Shown: positions 53,782 through 61,814 of the stretch, one piece after another
Layout: the number at the start of each line of letters is the position of its first letter
Position numbering within the stretch: the first letter of the stretch is position 1
DNA from: an uncultured Lachnospiraceae bacterium
Lineage (GTDB): Bacteria; Bacillota; Clostridia; Lachnospirales; Lachnospiraceae
Assembly (NCBI GenBank): GCA_937920345.1
Contig: CALGVA010000019.1
Location: forward strand, 1 to 64,000
DNA: 64,000 bases
Direction of reading: 5' to 3'
Notes under the pieces: model-generated
The model's database searches: none
What the model saw: the letters and a program-made list of their open reading frames with translations, nothing else
What the model was told of the DNA's origin: nothing
Position numbers and translations under genes: made by a program

Positions 53782-54810
53782 TCACCTGCTGTCGGCATAA
53801 GCGCTCATCGCTTTCGTAAACCGCAGCCGGTTCTCTCCTGCCGTCACCGCAGCGCCCAGAATATAATGATCCGGCAGCAGGTCGGCTCCCACCTCAGGCT
53901 CCCAGTAGAAAAGTCCGAGTCCCTGTCCATCCGGTACCGCCTTGACCGCGCGCACCACGCTGCGCAGAAGCTGATATGTTTCCTCCGCCTCGTTCTCCGG
54001 TCCGCCGATCTCACTCAACAGTACAGGCTTACGATACTTCCCCGCAAGTCCGGTCAGTGTCTCCTGCAGTTTCTGCTCATCATGTTCGACCTTCGTCCAA
54101 TACGGATAATAGGAAAGTCCTATCAGATCCGTCTGTCCCCCGTATGCGAAGAATGTGTCATAGAACCGCTCACATCGGCAATAATCCGTTCCGCAGTTGA
54201 CATGCGTTACGACAAGACACGACGGACAGCATGCCTTAACCGCCCTGTACCCCTCGTTTAGTAAGGTCACAAGCTGTTCCGGCTGTTCCGCAAAGCTTCC
54301 TGCCGGAAGCAGGATCCCTGACTCAACCTCATTTCCTACCTGCACCCAGTCCGGACAGATGTCATGTGCTTTCATAAGCTGCAATACCTCTTCGGTATGC
54401 TGTGCCACCCGCTTGCACATCTTCTCGAAGTCATCGTTCTCCCACGCCGCAGGAATATCCTGAAATACCGGGTCTGCAAAATGATCGCTGTAATGGAAAT
54501 CCAGCATAAGCTTCATATTCTGCTGCTTTACTCTGGCCGCCATCGTAAGTACACTCTCTTTATCACAGAAGCCGAGCATACATTCCTCGCCGCCGGTCAT
54601 CCCGCCTGCAAGCTCTCTCTCCGGCTTCCGCCAGAAAGCCTCCTTCGGCGGATTTACAAAAACCCGCAGCCGCACAGCATTGGCTCCCATGTCCCTCAGC
54701 GCTGCGACCGGATCTGTCTGGCTGCCGTTTTCATCAATCCAGCTGACACCCCGTGATTCTAACTGGCTTACCCAGCCGAGATCCGCGCCATATATAAAAT
54801 CCCGTGACAT
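53782..54810 (-). CDS. Cytoplasmic GH53 galactanase
   Basis: 343 residues from the ATG at 54810, four bases after AAGGAGG. A compact GH53 barrel with no signal peptide: 'FIYGADLGWVSQLESRGVSW', acid/base E161 in 'VQVGNEVESG', nucleophile E267 in 'VLLSEIGG'. It probably shortens imported galacto-oligosaccharides further. Single-domain, unlike the downstream secreted enzyme. Divergent from the AraC regulator at 55097. Confidence 0.92.
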   Translation of the reverse strand: MSRDFIYGADLGWVSQLESRGVSWIDENGSQTDPVAALRDMGANAVRLRVFVNPPKEAFWRKPERELAGGMTGGEECMLGFCDKESVLTMAARVKQQNMKLMLDFHYSDHFADPVFQDIPAAWENDDFEKMCKRVAQHTEEVLQLMKAHDICPDWVQVGNEVESGILLPAGSFAEQPEQLVTLLNEGYRAVKACCPSCLVVTHVNCGTDYCRCERFYDTFFAYGGQTDLIGLSYYPYWTKVEHDEQKLQETLTGLAGKYRKPVLLSEIGGPENEAEETYQLLRSVVRAVKAVPDGQGLGLFYWEPEVGADLLPDHYILGAAVTAGENRLRFTKAMSAYADSR

Positions 54811-55096
54811 AGCGCCTCCTTCCGATACAACACCCGCACAATCTCTGATACCATTATCCAGCATCCGGCATAAGTGCGGATACACATTTCTACTGACTTT
54901 ACTTTTACACTGTTCTTCCCTATAATTAAAATTGGCTTTAGTCATTATTCATTATAGGAAACCTGTACTGGTCTGCACAATATCGCAAACCGATTTTCAA
55001 GCACATGTTTGTATCATATTCGGGAATATACAACATTACCGCGGGCAGACCTGTCAGGAACCGTCCGGTACGACGGAAACGGAGAATCTTACTCTT

Positions 55097-56164
55097 ATGG
55101 AAAAATATACCACCCCCGACATGCGGGAATCTTTAGACAGCCGCAACTCCTCTATTAACATCCAGAACGGTGAGAGCGACTTCGGCCGCTTTTACAGTAT
55201 GAACGTCCCCTTTCAGGTCACGCTGGAATGCTGCGATGCCTCCGGACCGGAGGGGTATGTGAATGTAGTCACACTGTCCTTTGAGAAAGCTGTCCTGTAT
55301 CAGGAGTCTCTCGCCGTAAAGAATTATTCCTACGCAAAAAATGCGCCCCACTACCATGACTTCTTTGAATTTGTAGTCGTGCTGGAAGGAAGTCTTATCC
55401 AGAGAATAGAGGGAAAAGACTATCTGTATACGGCAGGTTCCTGCTGCCTGATCAACAGGAGCCTGCGCCATCTGGAACATTATCAGTCCGATTGTAAGAT
55501 TCTGTATATCGGTCTGTCTCCGGAGTTTATGGCAGGACTGTTTGAATCTGTTCAGGGTTCTCCTTTTCCGGGTGAAAAAACAATCTGTGAAAGCCCGGTC
55601 TACCATTTCATCACCGACGATCTGAAAACCCCGGGCAAGCGTGCATATCTTGACTTTATTCCATCCTACCAGAATCACCGGTTCACGCAGCACCTGCATA
55701 CCCTGAGTGAAGAAATCGTGCACACGCTTCTGTATCCGAAATTCGGCGCGTACTATCAGATCCGCGGACTGCTCTGCGCTCTGCTGGCTGACCTGTCCTC
55801 GTCACAGTTCTATCACTGTACCGATATCCGTCTGGACACGAACAGCGACTTCCTGCTCTTCTCCCGCATCACGCGGCTCTTCGAAGAAAGCGACGGGCGC
55901 ATGACGCGTACCGAGTTAGAGCAGTACCTCAATTACAGCGGCGATTACTTGAACCGCATCGTGCACAGATACACCGGTCTGTGTCTCTACGACTACGGCA
56001 TGACATTCTGTCTGAAAAAGGTGGCGCAGTGCCTGACAGAAACCGACGAATCCGTCAGCGCCATCGCGGCACGGCTCAAATTTACGAACCGCACGCACTT
56101 CTATGCGCTGTTCAAAGAAAAGTACGGCGTTACACCAAAAGAGTACCGGAAGCTGCGCGGGTGA
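55097..56164 (+). CDS. AraC-family regulator of the galactan genes (inferred)
   Basis: 355 residues from the ATG at 55097. The upstream GGAG is a little distant (12 bases) but the frame before it looks non-coding. Cupin sensor ('HYHDFFEFVVVLEGSLIQRI', H-x-H type metal-like motif) at about 90-160 and AraC HTH units at the C-terminus ('NYSGDYLNRIVHRYTGLCL' and 'VSAIAARLKFTNRTHFYALF'). Divergent from the GH53 pair, so the likely target. Inducer is probably a galactan-derived sugar. Confidence 0.88.
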   Translation: MEKYTTPDMRESLDSRNSSINIQNGESDFGRFYSMNVPFQVTLECCDASGPEGYVNVVTLSFEKAVLYQESLAVKNYSYAKNAPHYHDFFEFVVVLEGSLIQRIEGKDYLYTAGSCCLINRSLRHLEHYQSDCKILYIGLSPEFMAGLFESVQGSPFPGEKTICESPVYHFITDDLKTPGKRAYLDFIPSYQNHRFTQHLHTLSEEIVHTLLYPKFGAYYQIRGLLCALLADLSSSQFYHCTDIRLDTNSDFLLFSRITRLFEESDGRMTRTELEQYLNYSGDYLNRIVHRYTGLCLYDYGMTFCLKKVAQCLTETDESVSAIAARLKFTNRTHFYALFKEKYGVTPKEYRKLRG

Positions 56165-56247
56165 GCACCCCGGACGGATTCACAAGATCCCCCTTGCTCC
56201 CCGCCTGTAACATACTGTTCCTGTGATATCTGCTGAAAGGATAATCC

Positions 56248-57168
56248 ATGAAAATCGACCGCCTGTACGCCATCACCCTGTATCTTTTAAACCACGGAAA
56301 AACATCCGCAAGCGAACTCGCCAACCATTTCGAAGTATCCCTGCGGACCATACAGCGGGACATAGACTCTCTGTGTCTGGCGGGAATCCCGGTCATCGCA
56401 ACAGCGGGCGCTGCAGGCGGCTATGAAATATCTGAACGTTACAGGCTGGAGAAAGGTTTTGCCACCCCGGACGATTATTCTAATATCCGTACCGCACTTC
56501 AAGGCCTGATCTCGGCGACCGCTGACCCCGGCGCCAGACATACATTAGAAAAAATCGTCCATGCCCAGCGTCCGGACGATAACGGAATTATCTTGGATTT
56601 TTCGGTTTTACAGGAAACCGTACCGCACACTTTACAGCTGCTGCAGACCGCCGTAAGAGAAAAACGTGCCGTGGAGTTTACTTATACGAATAATAGTCAG
56701 GAGACCCGTTCCCATACCGTGGAACCGATCGCCGTCATCTACCGGTGGTACGCGTGGTATCTGCTGGCCTGTTCCAAAGTCAGAAATGACTACCGCACCT
56801 ACAAGCTTGTGCGGATGAGCCATGTGAGCATAACCGATATCCCCTTTACCAGAGACCACGAATCCGCAGATGCGATTCTGCACAGGATCGATCAGACTGA
56901 TACCCGCCAGTACACTGAAATACTCCTCAAATGCAGCGCAGCTGCGAAAGCACGGGTCATCGAATATCTGAAGGGAACTGTAACAGAAGAACGAGAAGAC
57001 GGCGGCGCGCTGATCAGAGCAACGATCGTCGAAAACGAGCAGTTCTGGATCGGAACGCTGTTATCGCTGGGCGGCAGCGTTGAAGTAATCTCTCCTGAGA
57101 ACATAAGAAAGCGGCTGCTTACGGCCGCAGAAGAAGTTGTTGCAGTATACAAATTTTCTTATTTATGA
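56248..57168 (+). CDS. HTH/WYL-domain regulator (YafY type)
   Basis: 306 residues: DeoR-like winged HTH ('LYAITLYLLNHGKTSASELA', 'FEVSLRTIQRDIDSLCLAGI'), a WYL domain ('VEPIAVIYRWYAWYLLACSK') and a WCX C-terminus. WYL proteins bind nucleotides or nucleic acids and control stress or defence genes. RBS GAAAGGA. Followed 81 bp later by an acetyltransferase gene which may be its partner. A second paralogue is at 61815-62753. Confidence 0.9.
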   Translation: MKIDRLYAITLYLLNHGKTSASELANHFEVSLRTIQRDIDSLCLAGIPVIATAGAAGGYEISERYRLEKGFATPDDYSNIRTALQGLISATADPGARHTLEKIVHAQRPDDNGIILDFSVLQETVPHTLQLLQTAVREKRAVEFTYTNNSQETRSHTVEPIAVIYRWYAWYLLACSKVRNDYRTYKLVRMSHVSITDIPFTRDHESADAILHRIDQTDTRQYTEILLKCSAAAKARVIEYLKGTVTEEREDGGALIRATIVENEQFWIGTLLSLGGSVEVISPENIRKRLLTAAEEVVAVYKFSYL

Positions 57169-57249
57169 CACGCTGTTGTCGTATATCGGGTGCTATTCTA
57201 TAGCAGGATGATGAACCTGAAAACACAACAGCGCAGAAAGGAGCTACCC

Positions 57250-57918
57250 ATGAACCCATACGAAACATGCCCTGTATTTGAAAACGAAAACTATCTGCTC
57301 AGACTGATCGAACCTGCGGATACACAGGATCTTCTTCTCGTGTATTCTGACGAGAAGGCTGTCCCCTTCTTCAACGGAGATAACTGCAACGGTGACGATT
57401 TCCACTACACTACTTTAGAGCGTATGCAGAGCGCCGTGGATTTCTGGTGTCAGGCACACCGCGAAGGATGGTTTGTCCGCTGGGTGATCCTTGACAAACA
57501 TGGAAGGCGACCGGACACCACGTCAGGTTCCGTGGATTCGGAAACCCGACGGGAAAACAGCACACCGGACTCTATGGATTCGGAAACCCGAAGCACAGGA
57601 AACACTGCAATCGGGACGATCGAATTATTCAACCGTGAGGCAGCCGACTATTTCAACAGCTGCGCACTTCTGCGGCTCGACTTAAGAAGCGATTATGAGC
57701 GCGCCGACAGTATCTATGAAATACTGTCTCTGATCGTGCCGCAGACTTATGAAATGTTCGGCAGCCGGATGACGGCGACCAAGGTACTGCCCTTTGCCGC
57801 AGAGCGCAAAGCCGCAGTCGAAAAGCTGGGCTTTACGCTGTCAGAAGAGGTTCTCACCGGCGGCGATGACGGAAAAGAATATAAGGATTATTATGTCCTG
57901 TCAAAATCTTCCGATTGA
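57250..57918 (+). CDS. GNAT-family acetyltransferase with an internal tandem repeat
   Basis: 222 residues from the ATG at 57250 (AAAGGAG upstream). GNAT fold of the RimJ/RimL type ('YLLRLIEPADTQDLLLVYSD', 'AIGTIELFNREAADYF', then 'EKLGFTLSEEV'). Between two core strands it carries a polar insert made of two 14-residue units, each with 'VDSETR/MDSETR', encoded by a 42-bp near-duplication (57533-57549 and 57575-57591 identical over 17 bases). Substrate unknown; ends in a strong terminator. Confidence 0.82.
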   Translation: MNPYETCPVFENENYLLRLIEPADTQDLLLVYSDEKAVPFFNGDNCNGDDFHYTTLERMQSAVDFWCQAHREGWFVRWVILDKHGRRPDTTSGSVDSETRRENSTPDSMDSETRSTGNTAIGTIELFNREAADYFNSCALLRLDLRSDYERADSIYEILSLIVPQTYEMFGSRMTATKVLPFAAERKAAVEKLGFTLSEEVLTGGDDGKEYKDYYVLSKSSD

Positions 57919-57957
57919 CTTCATACCCATCTTTGTACTTATCCTGCTCTGAAAACC

Positions 57958-58010
57958 ATGCCGTTGCCAGAAACCGGTTTGACAAACCACTCAGGGAACG
58001 GCATTCTTTT
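57958..58010 (+). terminator. Terminator after the 57250 GNAT gene
   Basis: ATGCCGTT (57958-57965) pairs with AACGGCAT (57997-58004), with an inner GGTTT/AAACC hairpin, followed by TCTTTT. Confidence 0.85.
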
Positions 58011-58085
58011 CACGACGCTTAAATGCCATGCGCTCTCCCCGATGAACCGAAAATTATTCTGATACACTTTCGACCGGCGGCCTAT

Positions 58086-58736
58086 TTACCGCTTCGCCAG
58101 CAATGTATAGGTTGCTCCCCATTTCTTCATGGTGCACACGTCTGAAAAACCCGCCTGCAGTAACACCTCCCGCTCATGATCGACCGTCAGCGGCGTATCG
58201 TAATGATAAAATTCATCGTCTGCCAATCCCTGTTCCTGCTTCAGTTTTTTCAGATTGTCAAAGTATTCCAGTTCCAATGCCTCAGACTCCGCGAAGTAAT
58301 CTGTCAGAACAAAGTATCCGTCCTCCATAAGCGCCGCACGCAGTCTGCAGTACAACACTTCTTTCTGCACCGCCGGAAAATGGTGAAGCGATTCTACAGA
58401 TACGGCAGCATGATACTTCTCTACCCCTAACGGCTCATCAAAATACGAGCCGTGTATCAGTGTAAGTTCCTTATCGGCAAATTTCCTTCTGAGTTCCTGC
58501 AGCATATCGGCTGACAGATCAATTCCGGTTATAGCGGCGCCATGGTTCAGCAAAAAAATTTCTTCTAATTCCAGACCGGTTCCGCACCCGAGGTCAAGAA
58601 TCCTGGCGCCTTGCTGCCGGGGTAATAAAGAAGCCGTATAACAATAGAACTCCTTCGCCCCCTCTATTTCAGTTTTCATGTGCTCATCATACCCTTGCAG
58701 ACGAGCCGCAAAAAAGTTCTCCATCGTTTCAAGCAT
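58086..58736 (-). CDS. Class I SAM-dependent methyltransferase
   Basis: 216 residues. Motif I 'ILDLGCGTGLELEEIF' (about 45-60), motif II 'ITGIDLSADML', then 'AAVSVESLHHF' and 'GYFVLTDYF'. A small-molecule methyltransferase of the UbiE/Tam type; substrate cannot be inferred. RBS GAGAGGAG. Lies 43 bp downstream of the MBL-fold hydrolase gene on the same strand, a possible operon. Confidence 0.9.
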   Translation of the reverse strand: MLETMENFFAARLQGYDEHMKTEIEGAKEFYCYTASLLPRQQGARILDLGCGTGLELEEIFLLNHGAAITGIDLSADMLQELRRKFADKELTLIHGSYFDEPLGVEKYHAAVSVESLHHFPAVQKEVLYCRLRAALMEDGYFVLTDYFAESEALELEYFDNLKKLKQEQGLADDEFYHYDTPLTVDHEREVLLQAGFSDVCTMKKWGATYTLLAKR

Positions 58737-58779
58737 ATGTATGCTCCTCTCTTTTCAATTCTTAGCCTCCTGCCTGTGG

Positions 58780-59625
58780 CTATAGCGATATCCTTAATCC
58801 GTCATACGCAAACCGTATACAGTCCCGTTCTTTTTCCAGTTCTCTGTAATCGTCATACGTTTTACCCCAATCTTCCTCCAAATGTGTAATGATGACTTCC
58901 GGGATCGCATACTGTTTTCTGATATCCTCAACTTCATCCAGCGTAAACAGTTCCTTTCGCAGCGGATTATCGTCCTCTAAAACAAATCCGTCCTTCAAGA
59001 CATCGCCGACGATCGTATTGCCGATGATCAGAACATCCGCGCCAGAAATTTTTTCAGATTCCGGAAAAGGTTTCACATCACAGGGCGCATAAATTACTTT
59101 TTTCCCATTGGAGGAAATAACGAATATGGCCACGTGCTCCTGTTCATCTACCGGAACCATCTCAATCCGAATACCGCCGGCTTCAAAAGTGTACGTTCCT
59201 GTTGTATATACAAGACCTTTTGCCTCATAATATGCAAGCATTGATCCGTACTTCGTACCTTGTTGTCTAATATCTTCGAGCACCGCAGGCAGTGAGACAA
59301 CTTGGATCGGATGATCCGGTTTCTTTCCCACTGATCCGGCAAGCCAGTCCATATTCAACTGTTCGATCACACGCATTCCCATGGTATGATCGGGATCACA
59401 ATGACTGTATAGAATATGTTCCACTTTCTGTATGCCGGCATAATTCAGCGAAGCATTGATGTCCTCCGGCGTGTCGATCAGTATATTTGCCTCTTCTATA
59501 AAAAGGCTGCAGCCCGTCCGCGCGTAAGGAATCCCCTTCAGGCGCGCCTGTGTACATACACAGCAGCTACAACATGCCCGGGGCGTACTGACACAGCCGC
59601 CAGAGCCGGTTATCATGATGTTCAT
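58780..59625 (-). CDS. MBL-fold hydrolase, PhnP-like
   Basis: 281 residues from the ATG at 59625 (GGAGGAAGAT upstream). N-terminal 'MITGSGGCVSTPRACCSCCV' resembles PhnP-type 'TGTG' starts and contains many cysteines. The metal motif reads 'HCDPDH' instead of HxHxDH, so the second metal ligand is Asp. Further ligands are plausible at 'APCDVKPFPESE' and 'ITHLEEDWG'. PhnP relatives are phosphodiesterases acting on cyclic ribose phosphate; whether this one is, is unknown. Confidence 0.82.
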   Translation of the reverse strand: MNIMITGSGGCVSTPRACCSCCVCTQARLKGIPYARTGCSLFIEEANILIDTPEDINASLNYAGIQKVEHILYSHCDPDHTMGMRVIEQLNMDWLAGSVGKKPDHPIQVVSLPAVLEDIRQQGTKYGSMLAYYEAKGLVYTTGTYTFEAGGIRIEMVPVDEQEHVAIFVISSNGKKVIYAPCDVKPFPESEKISGADVLIIGNTIVGDVLKDGFVLEDDNPLRKELFTLDEVEDIRKQYAIPEVIITHLEEDWGKTYDDYRELEKERDCIRFAYDGLRISL

Positions 59626-59719
59626 ATCTTCCTCCATTCCGAAGCATTTTGCACTGATGAAATCAATTGCGCATCAGTAATTGCACGTCAAAAAAGTGAT
59701 TTAACACTCTCCATGCCTC

Positions 59720-60694
59720 TTATTTGTCATAAAATACCAGTGTCAGTCTTTCATTAATGACTTCTGTCCTGCCTGTCTGCCGATATCCCATTTTCTCATA
59801 GAGATGACAGTTTTCAGGCTCCTGCAGAATCGTGTCGAGTTCCCAGTTTTCTTTGCCGTGTATCTCTTCACACAGCCGGATCGCCTCCTGCGCAATGCCC
59901 CTCCCTCTAAATGCCGGCAATATAAACAGCGGGGAAATCCGCTTGCCTGCTCCGGGTTCTTTTCTGTCTACTATACGAATCGCACCGGCTTTCTGCTGTC
60001 CGATACAGATAAAATAGTAAAAAGTAAATTCCTGTTTCAAACGCGCCTCGACTTTTTCCACGGTTTCACTGCCCGGATTGGTATCAAAATCCTGATATTT
60101 CTCTAACAATTCCCTGAAGGCTTCTATCTGCATGGCATGTATTTCCGCTGCGTCGCAGACATGCGCCCTTAATAACTTCGTTTCCATAGATTCTTGTGCA
60201 GGCACTCTGCATTTTTCCAGCCGATAGTGCTGTTCCTCATCCAGCTCCTTAACACCGTTTTTATGATCGTACCCTTTTTTCCGGTAAAATTCCACTGCGG
60301 TAATGGACGCCGGAATCTCTATTCTTTCTGCTCTGAGAAACAGCGGATCGGTTTCAAGTGTATCAACGATATAGCTGCCGATCCCCTGCCCGTGTAATTC
60401 CGGCAGCACGAAGATCGTGAGCAGTATGCTTTCCGTCGGGCTTCCCCAGAAACTGGATATGGAGCCGACGCCCGCAATCCTGTCCTCATTCCAGAACACA
60501 TACACGTGCGCGTATCCCGCCACACCCTGAAACCACTTGACATCGTGCGTGGCAGCTATTGCCTCTATCGCTTCCTCTCCGTAATCTTTCACATTTACCT
60601 CTCTGAAATTTCTGATGATCAGATTGACGATTTCTTCCGCATTGTTCTCCTCATAGGGTTTGACAATGACTTCTGTTCCGTTTGTTAATTTCAT
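59720..60694 (-). CDS. Tandem GNAT acetyltransferase under attenuator control
   Basis: 325 residues from the ATG at 60694 (AAAGGGGAT upstream). Two GNAT domains in tandem: acetyl-CoA loops 'VLPELHGQGIGSYIVDTLE' (first domain) and 'ILPAFRGRGIAQEAIRL' (second). Tandem GNAT proteins include mycothiol synthase and some antibiotic-inactivating enzymes; the substrate cannot be told here. The gene is preceded by a leader ORF, three alternative hairpins and a terminator (60716-60984), so its expression appears to be switched by premature termination, perhaps by a ribosome-stalling drug. Confidence 0.88.
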   Translation of the reverse strand: MKLTNGTEVIVKPYEENNAEEIVNLIIRNFREVNVKDYGEEAIEAIAATHDVKWFQGVAGYAHVYVFWNEDRIAGVGSISSFWGSPTESILLTIFVLPELHGQGIGSYIVDTLETDPLFLRAERIEIPASITAVEFYRKKGYDHKNGVKELDEEQHYRLEKCRVPAQESMETKLLRAHVCDAAEIHAMQIEAFRELLEKYQDFDTNPGSETVEKVEARLKQEFTFYYFICIGQQKAGAIRIVDRKEPGAGKRISPLFILPAFRGRGIAQEAIRLCEEIHGKENWELDTILQEPENCHLYEKMGYRQTGRTEVINERLTLVFYDK

Positions 60695-60715
60695 AAATAT
60701 CCCCTTTCTAAACAC

Positions 60716-60747
60716 AAAAAAACACCAAACATACGATATGTCTGGTG
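60716..60747 (-). terminator. Attenuator terminator before the tandem-GNAT gene
   Basis: On the minus strand CACCAGACATA (from 60747) pairs with TATGTTTGGTG (to 60723), 11 bp with one G-U, three-base loop, then seven Us (60722-60716). It lies only 22 bp before the GNAT start codon. Confidence 0.88.
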
Positions 60748-60851
60748 CATTTCTAAAAATTCGGCGCTTCAACAGCATTCTATATGATTCTGACTCACAT
60801 TTACCGATTCCCGTGCACAGACATATCAGACCTACCTGCGTAACTGTGCAC
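60735..60851 (-). promoter_or_regulatory. Antiterminator and anti-antiterminator segments
   Basis: The 5' arm of the terminator (CAGACATATC, 60744-60735) is an exact complement of GATATGTCTG (60827-60818), extendable to 14 bp with one bulge. The latter segment overlaps CTGTGCAC (60820-60813), which can instead pair with GTGCACAG (60851-60844). This gives three mutually exclusive hairpins. Confidence 0.75.
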
Positions 60852-60871
60852 CCGACCGGTTCACAATCACT

Positions 60872-60934
60872 TTAAGTACGTCTGTCATACATGTACATAT
60901 AGTGCATGGTAAAATGTAAGTTCTTCATTTTCAT
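60872..60934 (-). CDS. Leader peptide of the GNAT attenuator, 20 residues
   Basis: Encodes MKMKNLHFTMHYMYMYDRRT. The ATG at 60934 has CAGGAGAAC directly upstream, and a promoter 22 bp before it. The stop lies 20 bases before the first hairpin arm (60851), the right distance for a stalled or slow ribosome to disturb that hairpin. The peptide is rich in Met, Tyr and His near its end. No homologue known to me. Confidence 0.7.
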   Translation of the reverse strand: MKMKNLHFTMHYMYMYDRRT

Positions 60935-60955
60935 GTTCTCCTGAATTTTCTTAAT

Positions 60956-60984
60956 AAACTATCACAATTCTTTGCATGTGTCAA
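60956..60984 (-). promoter_or_regulatory. Promoter of the leader-GNAT transcript
   Basis: TTGACA (60984-60979), 17 bases, TAGTTT (60961-60956). The -35 is perfect, the -10 weak. Predicted start about 15 bases before the leader ATG. Confidence 0.6.
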
Positions 60985-61061
60985 GGAGGTATGGTTGAAA
61001 ATCACCTGAAAATTCATACCGAAAGATGATCTTCCAGTTGATCGGACTTTGGTCTGTCACC

Positions 61062-61556
61062 TCACCCTTGCACCACTTCGCTGAGTTTCTCCACACTGCA
61101 GCCCTTGCCTGCATAATATTGCAGCATTTCTGCAATCTTCCGTTTGTCATAGCTGGTAATACAATCTGACAGCACATGCACGGTGTAGCCTGCCTTAGCC
61201 ATATTATAGCAGGTGGATTTTACACATGCTATGGCGTCGGCACCGGCAATATAGAATTCATTGATTTCGTTCCTGCATATGAAATCGGCAAACGCTTCGC
61301 TTGTCAACGCATTTCCTTTGGTTTTCGTGAAAATGTTCCCGGATACAATCTGCATCTCCGCCACCAGTTCTTCACCACGAGTGCCCGGCTTAAAGGTTCT
61401 TGTTCCGGCTGACAGATTATTATGCCTGATATAAACCACATGAATATTGTGGGCCGCCGCCCATTCAATGGCAGTGTTAATATTGCCGATGATTTCCTTG
61501 TAATTTTTTGTAATATCGTTTTGAATGTCAATGACGACAAGTGCCTTGTTTTGCAT
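61062..61556 (-). CDS. Isochorismatase-family cysteine hydrolase
   Basis: 164 residues from the ATG at 61556 (GGAGGAAGACC upstream). Catalytic triad as in the family: D10 in 'VVIDIQND', K78 in 'IFTKTKGNAL' and C111 in 'AIACVKSTCYNM'. Members hydrolyse amides such as nicotinamide or ureides; the substrate is open. Divergent from a WYL-domain regulator, with the MITE-like element between them. Confidence 0.9.
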   Translation of the reverse strand: MQNKALVVIDIQNDITKNYKEIIGNINTAIEWAAAHNIHVVYIRHNNLSAGTRTFKPGTRGEELVAEMQIVSGNIFTKTKGNALTSEAFADFICRNEINEFYIAGADAIACVKSTCYNMAKAGYTVHVLSDCITSYDKRKIAEMLQYYAGKGCSVEKLSEVVQG

Positions 61557-61602
61557 GGTCTTCCTCCATTTTCTTTCGTTGATTTGCCTGCTCATTTATT
61601 GT

Positions 61603-61632
61603 AATATATAATTGTTGACAGCAATATGGCAA
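61603..61632 (-). promoter_or_regulatory. Promoter of the isochorismatase-family gene
   Basis: TTGCCA (61632-61627), 18 bases, TATATT (61608-61603). The MITE-like element begins 18 bp upstream of it. Confidence 0.5.
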
Positions 61633-61649
61633 TAATCCAAAGTTTTTTC

Positions 61650-61791
61650 TGTAACAGTTCAACCTTGCACTATTCCGCGAGTAAAATCGCTCTGTATGCG
61701 ATTTTATGAGTTGTGAAAGCGCCAAAATGCGACTTTGGAGCATTTTGTGTGCATCAGGAGTGACAGTGAAGCCGAAGGCTGAACTGTTACA
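61650..61791. mobile_element. MITE-like element, 142 bp
   Basis: Terminal inverted repeats TGTAACAGTTCAACCTT (61650-61666) and AAGGCTGAACTGTTACA (61775-61791), 16 of 17 matching, flanked on both sides by TTTTTC (61644-61649, 61792-61797). Two inner hairpins: TAAAATCGC/GCGATTTTA and CAAAATGC/GCATTTTG. No ORF inside. Confidence 0.7.
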
Positions 61792-61814
61792 TTTTTCTGA
61801 AAGACGGCTGCATA

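Noticed and set aside
60993..61031. 12-codon plus-strand ORF after AAGGAGGT
   Set aside because: The ribosome binding site directly abuts the ATG and there is no promoter; the DNA is better explained as the promoter region of the minus-strand leader.
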